A stretch of DNA of 64,000 bases. It comes from Aquibium sp. A9E412. Lineage in GTDB: Bacteria > Pseudomonadota > Alphaproteobacteria > Rhizobiales > Rhizobiaceae. Numbering within the stretch: the stretch's first letter is position 1; each line of letters begins with the position of its first letter. Shown one piece after another: positions 30,782-38,954 of the stretch. The notes beneath the pieces were generated by a model. That model saw only the letters and a list, made by a program, of their open reading frames with translations, was not told the DNA's origin and searched no databases. The stretch spans positions 1-64,000 of the forward strand of contig NZ_JAOAOP010000014.1 in the NCBI RefSeq assembly GCF_030398335.1, given 5' to 3'. The translations under genes were made by a program, and so were the position numbers.

Positions 30782-32796
30782 GCGTCTTTTCTCAGGATCA
30801 TGTTGTCGCGGTCGTCGACGCTCACCTGCCAGCCGGCCCCGACGAGCGTCGTCGACGTCGGGTCCTCGACGATGCACACGCCGCGCAGGCCCGGTTGCCC
30901 GGCCAGGCTCTCGCGCGGCACGATGGTGCAGTCGTGCCAGGCATCGGCACTGAAGACGCGGCCGGCGCGCGGCGCGGCGTCGCTGCCGGCCGGCAGGCTG
31001 AGATGCGGCGCGTGCGTCTGCGGCCGGCGCGTCTCCAGCCGGTAGGCGACGATCTCGATCGCCTTGCCGCGGTCCTCGCGGCCGTGCTGGTAGAGCCGGT
31101 GGTGCGCGTCGTGGAACAGCGCGCGCAGCGCCGCCGCGCTCAGGTCCGGCAGTTGCGCCGGGTCGAGCGGCACGCGGATCTCGAAGGCCTGGCCGACGAA
31201 GCGCATGTCGAGCGAGAAGGCGCGCTCGATGTCGCCGGCAATTCCGAGCGCGGCGAGGCGCCCGGCGGCCTGCTCCGTCAGCTCCGCCAGCACCGCGCGC
31301 ACCGTGCCGCCCGCCTCCGCGTCGACCGGCGTGATCAGCGTGCGCGCGTCGCTGACATGGACATCGGACGCGAGCAGGCCGTAGGCCGACAGCACGCCCG
31401 GATAGGGCGGCACGATGACCGTGCCGATGCCGAGCTCGTCGGCGAGCTCCGTCGCATGCAGCGGGCCGGCGCCGCCGAAGGCGACCAGCGCATAGTCGCG
31501 CGGGTCCTTGCCGCGTTCGGTCGACACCGCCTTGATGGCCGAGATCATGTTGGCGTTGGCGATGCGCACGGCGCTCTCGCCGAGCGCCTCCGCGCTCATC
31601 GCGAAGCGCCCGGCCAGCGCCTCGACGCGGCCGCGCGCCGCCGCCACGGCGAGCGGCATGCGACCGGCCAGCAGCGCGTCCTGCGGCAGCGCGCCGCGCA
31701 TGAGCTGCGCGTCGGTCAGCGTCGGCCGTTCGCCGCCGCGGCCGTAGCACACCGGGCCGGGATCGGCGCCGGCGCTGTCCGGCCCGACGCGCAGCATGCC
31801 GCCCTCGTCGGCCCACAGGATGCTGCCGCCGCCGGCGCCCACGGTGACGATGTCGATGACCGGCACATGCACCGGCAGGCCGTCGATCGACGTCTCGTTG
31901 ATCATGTCGGGACGACCGTCGGTGACCAGGCAGACATCGGCGCTGGTGCCGCCGACGTCGAGCGTGATCAGGTTGTTGTGGCGCTCGGACGCCACCTGGC
32001 GGATGGCGCCGACGACGCCGGCCGACGGGCCTGAGAACAGCGTGACCAGCGCGTTGTCGCGGATGCCGTCGACCGGCAGCCGGCCACCGTTCGACTGCAT
32101 GATGCTGAGCCGGCCGTCGAAGCCGTCGGCCGCCAGGCGCTTTTCCAGCCGGCCGAGATAGCGGTCGACGGTCGGCTGCACATAGGCGGCGAGCGTCGTC
32201 GTCGAGGCGCGCTCGTACTCGCGGAACTCGCGCCCCACCTCGGCCGAGCAGGTCACGTAGAGGTCCGGCCTGAGCGCCCGCAGCGCGTCGCGCAGCATGA
32301 ATTCGTGCGTCGGGTTGCGATAGGCGTTGAGCAGGCAGATGGCGACGGCGTCGTATCCGCCGTTCTCGACGAAGGCGGCGAGCGCGGCGCGCGTCTCGTC
32401 GAGCACCAGGGCGCGCTCGACCGCGCCGTCGGCCAGGATGCGCTCGTCGACCTCCAGCGTGTCGACGCGCGAGACGACCGGTTCGGGCTTGCGGTAGAAC
32501 AGGTCGAAGATGCGCAGCCGGTCGTGCCGCTGCAGCAGCAGGATGTCGCGGAAGCCGCGCGTGACGATGAAGCCGAGGCGCGCGCCCTTGCGCTCCAGGA
32601 TGGCGTTGACCGCCACGGTCGAGCCATGCGTCAGCTCCTCGAGGGCGCCGACCTCGGCGCCGGCCGCCTGAAGGGCCGCGAACACGCCCTCGTCCGGGCG
32701 CTGCGGCACGCTCGGCACCTTGGAGATCGAGACCCCGGTGCCGTCGTACTGCACCAGGTCGGTGAAGGTCCCGCCGACCTCAACGCCTATCCGCAT
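30778..32796 (-). CDS. hyuA: hydantoinase A / oxoprolinase A-family ATP-dependent subunit
   Basis: A 672-residue actin-fold ATPase of the HyuA family. It shows RIGVEVGGTFTDLV at the N-terminus (phosphate loop, 2-15), ELTHGSTVAVNAILERKGAR, LFSGPSAGVVGA, NLITLDVGGTSADVCLV, VGAGGGSILWADEGG and FGGAGPLHATELADELG. Length is normal for the family. It phosphorylates the amide oxygen so that HyuB can open the ring. GGGGGAACC precedes the ATG at 32796; the gene overlaps the amidase end by 17 bases. Confidence 0.93.
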   Translation of the reverse strand: MRIGVEVGGTFTDLVQYDGTGVSISKVPSVPQRPDEGVFAALQAAGAEVGALEELTHGSTVAVNAILERKGARLGFIVTRGFRDILLLQRHDRLRIFDLFYRKPEPVVSRVDTLEVDERILADGAVERALVLDETRAALAAFVENGGYDAVAICLLNAYRNPTHEFMLRDALRALRPDLYVTCSAEVGREFREYERASTTTLAAYVQPTVDRYLGRLEKRLAADGFDGRLSIMQSNGGRLPVDGIRDNALVTLFSGPSAGVVGAIRQVASERHNNLITLDVGGTSADVCLVTDGRPDMINETSIDGLPVHVPVIDIVTVGAGGGSILWADEGGMLRVGPDSAGADPGPVCYGRGGERPTLTDAQLMRGALPQDALLAGRMPLAVAAARGRVEALAGRFAMSAEALGESAVRIANANMISAIKAVSTERGKDPRDYALVAFGGAGPLHATELADELGIGTVIVPPYPGVLSAYGLLASDVHVSDARTLITPVDAEAGGTVRAVLAELTEQAAGRLAALGIAGDIERAFSLDMRFVGQAFEIRVPLDPAQLPDLSAAALRALFHDAHHRLYQHGREDRGKAIEIVAYRLETRRPQTHAPHLSLPAGSDAAPRAGRVFSADAWHDCTIVPRESLAGQPGLRGVCIVEDPTSTTLVGAGWQVSVDDRDNMILRKDA

Positions 32797-34246
32797 GGTT
32801 CCCCCGCTCCGCCTGATCGCGCACGCCCGCGCCGGGCACGGCCCAGGCGCAGGATGGATGCATGCCGGCCGCCGGGCACTGCGCCTGCAGCGCCGCACCG
32901 GCGGCAAGCAGCAGCCGCTCGTCGAGCTTGCGGCCGATGAGCTGGACGCCGATCGGCATGCCGCCCGCACCCGTCGCATAGGGCACAGCCAGCGCCGGAT
33001 GGCCGGTGATGTTCCACGGCACGGTGGCGCGCAGCACGTGCCGCGCGTCCATCGCCGCGCCGTCGATCGACACCTCGCTGCGGCCGTGCTCGAAGGCGAC
33101 GGTGGCGCAGACCGGGGTAAGCAGCACGTCGAAGCGCAGGAAGAACGCCGCCATCTGGCGGCGCAGCGCCTCGGCCACCTCGAGCGCGTCGATGTAGTCG
33201 ACCAGCGGCACCTCGGAGACGGCGAGCCGGCGCCGGATGAAGGGGTGCAGCACGTCCTCCTGGCCGGCCACCAGCCGGCCGACGACCACCGAGCCCTCGA
33301 TGCCCATCAGCACGCGCGACAGCTCGTTCCAGTTCTGCGCCGTCAGGCCGGGGATGGCGACCTCCTCCACGCCGCAGCCCATCGCCGCGAAGGCCTGCGC
33401 GGCCTGGCCGACGGCGGCCCGGACCTCGCCGGCGACCGGTGCGGCGCCGCCGTCGCCGATCCAGCCGACGCGCAGGCCCGAAACCGGCGTCGCCGGGCCG
33501 GCCGGCGGCATGGCCAGCGTGTAGGGATCGTTCGGATCGCTGGCGGCGAGCACCTCGAAGGCGAGCGCCAGGTCGTCGACCTGGCGGGCCAGCGGCCCGA
33601 CATGCCAGTAGCGCGGCGCGTGCAGCGGCCAGTGGCCATGCGTGGAGATGACGCCATGCGTGGCCTTCAGCCCGGCCGTGCCGCAAAAATGCGACGGTAC
33701 GCGCACCGATCCGGCGAGATCGCTGCCGAGCCCGAGCGGCGTCAGCCCGGCGGCGACCGCCGCCGCGTCGCCGCCGCTGGAGCCGCCGACGATGCAGTCC
33801 GGGTTCCACGGATTGACGGTGCGCCCGTAGACCAGGTTGTCGGTCTCCCACCACAGCCCGAACTCGGCCGCGTTGGTCTTGCCGAGCACGATCGCCCCGG
33901 CCTGCTTGAGCCGCGCCACGGTGCTGGCGTCGGTATCGGGCACATGGTCGGCGAACACCCTGGAGCCGCGCGTCGAGGGCAGCCCGGCGACGTCGATGCA
34001 GTCCTTGACGGTGACCGGCAGGCCGTGCAGCGGCCCGAGCGCGGCGCCCTCGCGCACCGCGCGCTCGGCCGCGCATGCCTCCTCCATCGCGCTCTCGTTG
34101 ACGGCGACGATCGCGTTGATGGCCGGATTGAGCCGCTCCACCCGCGCGAGATGGCACTGCATCACCTCGACGGGCGACAGCGTGCCGTCGCGGATTTTCG
34201 CGGCCATCTCGGTCGCACTGAGCTGCACGATGGTCTCTTCGGGCAT
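32780..34246 (-). CDS. amidase signature-family hydrolase
   Basis: A 488-residue amidase with the full Ser-cisSer-Lys triad. Lys81 lies in LPVTVKDCIDV, the cis-Ser in GGSSGGDAAAVAAG (Ser156/157), and the nucleophile Ser180 in GSDLAGSVRVPSHFCG. The family hydrolyses linear amides, from aryl amides to GatA-type and allophanate substrates. In this cluster it probably removes the linear amide or carbamoyl group left after ring opening by HyuAB, which is inference. It starts 40 bases after the DUF1185 gene. Confidence 0.92.
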   Translation of the reverse strand: MPEETIVQLSATEMAAKIRDGTLSPVEVMQCHLARVERLNPAINAIVAVNESAMEEACAAERAVREGAALGPLHGLPVTVKDCIDVAGLPSTRGSRVFADHVPDTDASTVARLKQAGAIVLGKTNAAEFGLWWETDNLVYGRTVNPWNPDCIVGGSSGGDAAAVAAGLTPLGLGSDLAGSVRVPSHFCGTAGLKATHGVISTHGHWPLHAPRYWHVGPLARQVDDLALAFEVLAASDPNDPYTLAMPPAGPATPVSGLRVGWIGDGGAAPVAGEVRAAVGQAAQAFAAMGCGVEEVAIPGLTAQNWNELSRVLMGIEGSVVVGRLVAGQEDVLHPFIRRRLAVSEVPLVDYIDALEVAEALRRQMAAFFLRFDVLLTPVCATVAFEHGRSEVSIDGAAMDARHVLRATVPWNITGHPALAVPYATGAGGMPIGVQLIGRKLDERLLLAAGAALQAQCPAAGMHPSCAWAVPGAGVRDQAERGNHADRR

Positions 34247-34286
34247 GGGTTCCTCTGGACGCCGGGGGACGATTCGGGCGGACCGG

Positions 34287-34871
34287 CTAGCGCAAGCCGT
34301 CCGCGCCGCTGATTTCGCTGGCCTTCAGGCCGCCGACCCGGGCATGCACCCTGCCCCCGGTCGTCATGACGAGCGCGACGAGCAGCTCGTCGCGGCGCGG
34401 CGCGCCCGGCTGGGCGATCTCCATCGTGTCGAAATGGCTGCGCACGTAGGAGGCGTTGACATGGGTGATCGGCACGTCGAGCGTCGCGCCGGGCGCGGCG
34501 ACCTTCTTGGTCGACGGCACGATCGCCTTCGCCCCGTCCAGCACCGCGCGCATGGCGTAGCCGCCGGGCGCATGCCACAGCGCGCCGTGCTCGAGCTCGC
34601 CGTCGGCGCCGACGATGGCACCCTTGCCGAAGCCCTCGACCGCCTGCGGCGCCACGCCGAGCGCAGCAAGCAGGGTTTCGGCCATCGACCGGCCGAGCGG
34701 CTTCAGCGTCTCCATGAAGCCCTCGATGTCGGCGACGTAGCGCCCGGCGAAGGGGTTGCGGATCACCGTCAGGACGGCGGCGCGGCGCAGCGGCGGCCGC
34801 GCGGGCGGACCGCCCTCGTGGTGAACGGTCTCGACGATCGTGCGCTGGATCCTGGGGGCGATCTCGTCCAT
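34287..34871 (-). CDS. amino acid synthesis family protein (DUF1185, PF06684-like)
   Basis: A 194-residue protein typical of DUF1185: RRAAVLTVIRNPFAGRYVADIEGFME at 30-60, GYAMRAVLDGAKAIVPSTKKVAAPGATLDVPITHVNASYVRSHFDTMEI in the middle, and a C-terminal GGRVHARVGGLKASEISG. The biochemical role is unknown; genes of this family often sit with amidases, hydantoinases and peptide transporters, as here. The ATG at 34871 has GAGAGG five bases upstream; a GTG at 34892 is less likely. It follows the binding protein gene after a 241-base gap that holds a repeat copy. Confidence 0.85.
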   Translation of the reverse strand: MDEIAPRIQRTIVETVHHEGGPPARPPLRRAAVLTVIRNPFAGRYVADIEGFMETLKPLGRSMAETLLAALGVAPQAVEGFGKGAIVGADGELEHGALWHAPGGYAMRAVLDGAKAIVPSTKKVAAPGATLDVPITHVNASYVRSHFDTMEIAQPGAPRRDELLVALVMTTGGRVHARVGGLKASEISGADGLR

Positions 34872-35012
34872 CGATGCCTCTCGCGCCGGCACGAACCTTC
34901 CGCTCCGGCGCCTCGCGGGGCGCCGGCCGCTTCGGTCCGCTGCGCGGCCGTGCCTTTCTTTCTGCTGCGGTGTCGACCGCCGGTCCGGGAACCGGACCCC
35001 GCCGGCCGGGGG

Positions 35013-35113
35013 CTGGAGCCGATCTGCTTGTCACCGACGTGCAGATCGGCTCCAGGTACTGTTTCGACGCGTTTGCGGACGGCGAACCGGTGTCCGCTTC
35101 GCCTGGAAACGCT
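35013..35113 (+). repeat. dispersed intergenic repeat, copy 7 (complete)
   Basis: Complete B module (GGAGCCGATCTGC ... GCAGATCGGCTCCAGG) and A module (GCGGACGGCGAACCGG ... CGCCTGGAAACGCT). On the minus strand it starts directly after the binding protein stop codon (TGA, then AGCGTTTCCAGG). It is the only copy inside an apparent operon. Confidence 0.85.
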
Positions 35114-36742
35114 TCAGTCCTCGGCGAGCCACACCTCGTCCATCGGGCTCATCGCGCCCCACACGCTGTTCGGCGGGTTCTTGACGGCCTTGGTGTAGAT
35201 CGTCGTGTAGGGCTCCTCGTTGGTCCACACGAGCGGCAGATCGCCGGTGACGATCTTCTGCACCTCGGCATAGATCGCCTGGCGCTCGGCCATGTCGGTC
35301 TCCACGGCGGCGGCATCGAGCAGCTTGTCGACCTCCTCGTTGCAGTAGCCGCCGGTGTTGGAGAACACGACGCCCTTGCGCGGCGAGTCGCACAGGAAGC
35401 TGCGGTTGACGCCGATGACCGGGTCGGGATTGTTCCAGGTCCCGCTCATCGTCATGTCGTGCTCCCAGCTTCCCACCCGGCTCGCCCAAGTGGCGTAGTC
35501 CGGGCTGATGCGCACCGCGACGTCGAGGCCGATCTTGCGAAGCTGCGGGCGCAGATACTCGGCCACCGTGCGCATGCTGTCGGGGTGGAAGGTCGGCACG
35601 TCGAGCGTGAAGCTGGCGCGGATGCCGTCCTCGTCGGGCGCCAGCCCCGCCTCGTCGAGCAGCGCGCGCGCCTTGTCGAGGTCGTGCTCGTAGGTCACCA
35701 GGCTGTCGGGCGCGGCGAACGGGTTGCCGTGGTGGAAGGGCCCGCGCAGCGGCCGCGAGACGCCGTGATGCAGCTCCTCGGTGATGAACTCGCGGTCGAT
35801 CGCATGGGCGATCGCCTGGCGCACCCGGGGATCGTCGAGCGGCGCCTTGCGCAGGTTGAACTCGAGGAAGTTGGTCGGCCCCAGCGCCTCGTAGCCGCGC
35901 GAGGTGACCACCAGGTCGGGGTCCTCCGCGAGCTTCTTGATGTCGGCGAACTTGATGCCGGAGAACGCCGTGTAGTGCGTCGTCCCGTTGGTGATCGCCA
36001 GCCGGCGCTTGGTCGGATCGTCGAAGGTCAGGAAGATGATGCGGTCGAGATAGGGCAGCCCGTCGCGGAAGTAGTCGTCGTTGCGCTCCAGCACGACGTG
36101 CTGGCCGCGCTGCCACTCGACGAACTTGAACGGCCCCGAGCCGACCGGCGCGGCGTTGGCCGGATGGGTCTTGATGTCGCCCTCGCCGCCGAACACGTGC
36201 TCGGGAATGATCGGCGTGAGCGCCGGCGCCAGCGCCTGCAACAGGAAGGGGATGGGGTCGGACATGCGGATGACGACGGTGCGCGGGTCCGGCGTCTCGA
36301 TGGCGCTGACCGCGCGGTACATGGTCGGCCCGACGGCGGAGTTGGCCTTCACCGTCTCGATCGAGAAGCGGACGTCCCCGGCGGTGATCGGCTCGCCGTC
36401 GTGGAAGGTCGCCCCCTCGACCAGCCGGAAGGTCGCCGACAGGCCGTCCTCGGCGATCTCCCAGCTCTCGGCGAGATAGGGCTGCGGCTCGAAATCCGCA
36501 TCGATGCGCACCAGGCCGGCGAAGATCTGCGCGGCCGGCACGCCGGTCGAGTTGCCGGTCTGGATGGCCGAGTTGAGATGGCGGAAGGAATCGTGGCCGA
36601 CGACCAGCGTGCCGCCCCTCTTCGGCGTCTCCTCCTGCGCCAGCAGCCCGGCACCCGGCGCCAGCACGGCGGCCAGGGTGAGCGCGCTGCCGAGCAGGAG
36701 CGCGCGGCGCGTCGCGGTCAATGTCGTCGTGAGCGTTCTCAT
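35114..36742 (-). CDS. peptide/amide ABC transporter substrate-binding protein (family 5)
   Basis: A 542-residue periplasmic binding protein of the DppA/OppA type (SBP_bac_5). A signal peptide ends near AQEE at about residue 36. KRGGTLVVGHD, GLVRIDADFEPQPYLAESWEIAEDGLSATFRL, GSGPFKFVEW and FNLRKAPLDDPRVRQAIAHAIDREFI are family landmarks. It brings the substrate to the DppBCDF-type transporter 6 kb downstream. The ATG at 36742 was chosen over 36757 because GGGAG is eight bases upstream. A LysR-type palindrome lies 111 bases upstream and a repeat copy begins at its stop. Confidence 0.92.
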   Translation of the reverse strand: MRTLTTTLTATRRALLLGSALTLAAVLAPGAGLLAQEETPKRGGTLVVGHDSFRHLNSAIQTGNSTGVPAAQIFAGLVRIDADFEPQPYLAESWEIAEDGLSATFRLVEGATFHDGEPITAGDVRFSIETVKANSAVGPTMYRAVSAIETPDPRTVVIRMSDPIPFLLQALAPALTPIIPEHVFGGEGDIKTHPANAAPVGSGPFKFVEWQRGQHVVLERNDDYFRDGLPYLDRIIFLTFDDPTKRRLAITNGTTHYTAFSGIKFADIKKLAEDPDLVVTSRGYEALGPTNFLEFNLRKAPLDDPRVRQAIAHAIDREFITEELHHGVSRPLRGPFHHGNPFAAPDSLVTYEHDLDKARALLDEAGLAPDEDGIRASFTLDVPTFHPDSMRTVAEYLRPQLRKIGLDVAVRISPDYATWASRVGSWEHDMTMSGTWNNPDPVIGVNRSFLCDSPRKGVVFSNTGGYCNEEVDKLLDAAAVETDMAERQAIYAEVQKIVTGDLPLVWTNEEPYTTIYTKAVKNPPNSVWGAMSPMDEVWLAED

Positions 36743-37082
36743 CGTGCGGTCTCCCATTTGCTCCGGTTTTCCGTTGTTGTTGCACCGACGCTACCTGAAC
36801 GCGGCTCCGGGGCAATCGTCCGGCGGCACAAAGAAGGCCGTCGCGAGGAACTTCATCAGAAAATCTGATGAGACGGCCGCAACGCCGCGCGGCCGGGCGC
36901 ACGGCCGCCAGCTGACGCACGAAACCCTTGAAAAAGGTCGATAAAATGGTCGGCGCATGCGCCGGCGAGGCCGCGCTGCGGCCGGCCTGGCGCGTTTCCA
37001 GGCGACGTGGAAACCGGTTCGCCGTCCGCAAGCGCGTCGAAGCAACGCGCTGCCACCGGTCTGCGTGAAACGCAGAAAGGCT
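36743..37082. other. regulatory gap between the lysR gene and the binding protein operon
   Basis: 340 bases without a gene. The left part is AT-richer than its surroundings and holds a LysR-type palindrome at 36853-36871 and probably the operon promoter. The right part (36991-37087) is repeat copy 8. Confidence 0.6.
36853..36871. promoter_or_regulatory. LysR-type operator candidate
   Basis: A perfect 7-base inverted repeat TCATCAG-AAAAT-CTGATGA. It contains the T-N11-A pattern of LysR-type regulators (ATCAGAAAATCTGAT). It lies 111 bases upstream of the binding protein start, and the adjacent gene encodes a LysR regulator. Confidence 0.6.
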
Positions 37083-37087
37083 CTAGG
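36991..37087 (-). repeat. dispersed intergenic repeat, copy 8
   Basis: A module first (GCGTTTCCAGGCGACGTGG ... CCGCAAGCGCGTCG), then a diverged B module (GGTCTGCGTGAAACGCAGA ... GGCTCTAGG). The lysR stop codon (CTA at 37083-37085) lies inside its last bases. Confidence 0.75.
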
Positions 37088-38033
37088 AGCGGCCTGCCGG
37101 CGGCGGCTGGCCGGCGGCCTGCTCGAGCTCGCGGCGCAGCACGCCGAGCAGCGCGCGCGCCAGCCCGGCGAAGGCCTCCACGGCGCGCGTCTTGCGTGAC
37201 TGGTCGGCATAGGCCAGCCCGAAGCGCGCCGTCGGCAGGTCCTCGCGGATCGGCAGGTAGCGCAGCTCGACGCCCTCGTGCGAACGCTCCGCCGGCGCCC
37301 GGAAGCCGAGCAGCGAGAAGCCCTGGCCGTTGGCCACCAGGCTGCGCACCATGTCGGTCGAGCGCGTGCGGAAGCGGATGCGCGGCTCCAGCCCGTAGCG
37401 GCGGAACACCTGCAGGAACCATTCGCGCGAGCCCGGCAGGTCGAGCATGATGTAGGGTTGCCGGGCGAGGTCGAACAGGCTGACGTCGCCGGCCTGGGCG
37501 AGCGGGCTGTCGGCCGGCAGCAGCACGTAGAGCGGCACCGACAGGAGCGGCTCGAAGACGACGCGCTCGTTGACCAGCAGGTCGTAGGTCAGGCCGATGT
37601 CGGCCGAGCCGTCGCTGAGCTTCTGGAACACCTCGTAGACGTCGCCCTCGAACAGCGAGATGGAGATCGCCGGATACTGCGCCGCCATGGTGGCGATCAG
37701 CCGCGGCATGACGAAGGAGGCGGCCGGAAAGAAGCAGGCGACGTTGATCGGGCCGGACAGGTGCTGGCTGAGCTGCGCGGCATGCGCCTCGAAGGTCTCG
37801 GCCTCGTGGACCAGCGCCTTGGCGCGCAGGACCAGGTCCCGGCCGAGCGGCGTCAGCGACAGGCCGCGGCCGGGCTGGCGCACGAAGACGCGCACGCGGA
37901 AGGCATCCTCGAGATTGTTGATCGCCGCGCCGACGGCCGCTTGCGAGACGCCGAGCTGGCCGGCGGCGCGCGCGATGCTGCCCTGCTCGGCGGCGGCCAG
38001 CAGATAGCGCAGGTGACGGAGGCTCCACTGCAT
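37083..38033 (-). CDS. LysR-family transcriptional regulator
   Basis: A 316-residue LysR regulator. The N-terminal helix-turn-helix is typical (LRHLRYLLAAAEQGSIARAAGQLGVSQAAVGAAINNLED), followed by a linker and a two-lobed effector domain (INVACFFPAASFVMPRLIATM, DIGLTYDLLVNERVVFEPL, VANGQGFSLLGF). The ATG at 38033 begins the HTH at its usual distance. It is in tandem with, not divergent from, the amide-utilisation operon; by position it is the likely activator, acting through the palindrome at 36853. Its stop codon is supplied by the edge of a dispersed repeat. Confidence 0.9.
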   Translation of the reverse strand: MQWSLRHLRYLLAAAEQGSIARAAGQLGVSQAAVGAAINNLEDAFRVRVFVRQPGRGLSLTPLGRDLVLRAKALVHEAETFEAHAAQLSQHLSGPINVACFFPAASFVMPRLIATMAAQYPAISISLFEGDVYEVFQKLSDGSADIGLTYDLLVNERVVFEPLLSVPLYVLLPADSPLAQAGDVSLFDLARQPYIMLDLPGSREWFLQVFRRYGLEPRIRFRTRSTDMVRSLVANGQGFSLLGFRAPAERSHEGVELRYLPIREDLPTARFGLAYADQSRKTRAVEAFAGLARALLGVLRRELEQAAGQPPPAGRS

Positions 38034-38273
38034 CGCCCTGAAAACGCCTCCGCCCGCACGCTGCCTCTCGCCCGCCGCCGCGGCCGCCGCCGGCCGCCGC
38101 GCGCCCGCACCGCAAGCTCGTCCGGCGCGGATGCCGACAAGCCAAGCCCAGAGCGCACGCCGATGCAAGCCCGCACGCGCCGGCGGGCGGATGTGGTGGC
38201 AAGCAGCGCTCGCACAAAGCAGTAGCGACCCCTCAAAAGCCGATCGCTATCGATTGCGCCAAATGTTTGAAAT

Positions 38274-38349
<76 letters not shown>

Positions 38350-38556
38350 GACCGGCCTTGCGGCGGCGCGGCGACCCCGGCCGCCGTGACGGGCGGGGCG
38401 CGTTGCGTGGCGGCTCATTAACCCGTTTCGCGCGGCCATGCAAGGCCTTGCCGTCACGCCGGGCGGCCTGCCGCGCAAGCGGGCCGAAGCGCCCTTCCCG
38501 CCCCCCGTGGCGCGCCGGCGGGACGGCGCCGTCCCCGCCCCTGCCGCCCGCGTGCC

Positions 38557-38657
38557 AGAGCGCTTCCAGGCGACGTGGAGAGGGTTCGCCGTTCGCAAAC
38601 GCGGCAAGACAATACTCGGAGCCGATCTGCGATTCCGTGCATAGCAGATCGGCTCTA
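38557..38657 (-). repeat. dispersed intergenic repeat, copy 9 (complete)
   Basis: A module (AGAGCGCTTCCAGGCGACG ... GTTCGCAAACGCGG) followed by an intact B inverted repeat (GAGCCGATCTGC ... GCAGATCGGCTCTA). Its A module is nearly identical to that of copy 10, 293 bases away. Confidence 0.85.
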
Positions 38658-38849
38658 ACAGGATGGTGGCGGTGCGTGATCGTGCAAGGGCCGGCGCATC
38701 GGGAAGAGACGGCAGGTCCACCATGGGGCTCCGGGCGCGCGGCCGGCGCATCGCCACCCGCGACCGGCCGCGGTCGGGCCCGCAAGCCCGCCGGGCGGAC
38801 TGCTGCTGCCCGCCCGAGGCGGTCGCGGGGCCCGCTGCTCTCCTGCCCC

Positions 38850-38949
38850 AGAGCGCTTCCAGGCGACGTGGAGAGGGTTCGCCGTCGGCAAACGCGGCAA
38901 GGCAATAATCTGGAGCCGATCTGCGGACCGTGAAGGGCAGAGCGGCCCC
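38850..38949 (-). repeat. dispersed intergenic repeat, copy 10
   Basis: A module (AGAGCGCTTCCAGGCGACG ... GTCGGCAAACGCGG) and B module with a diverged right arm (GAGCCGATCTGCGG ... GGGCAGAGCGGCC). It ends five bases from the phzF stop codon. Confidence 0.85.
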
Positions 38950-38954
38950 GGCCC

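Larger units (their letters stand above)
38350..38954. other. 600-base gene-free stretch with two repeat copies
   Basis: Between tRNA-Lys and phzF. It holds repeat copies 9 (38557-38657) and 10 (38850-38949). The rest is GC-rich with no convincing coding frame: the open frames have no ribosome binding site or recognisable protein. A tRNA promoter should lie just upstream of 38349 on the minus strand, but I cannot define it. Confidence 0.6.

Noticed and set aside
36853-36871. The TCATCAG palindrome as an intrinsic terminator of lysR
   Set aside because: It is over 200 bases after the lysR stop, the stem is short and AT-rich, and no T-run follows; the T-N11-A form suits an operator better.
38358-38933. 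Several overlapping frames in the 600-base gap after tRNA-Lys
   Set aside because: They run through two repeat copies, lack ribosome binding sites and have Arg/Pro-rich sequence without any fold signal.
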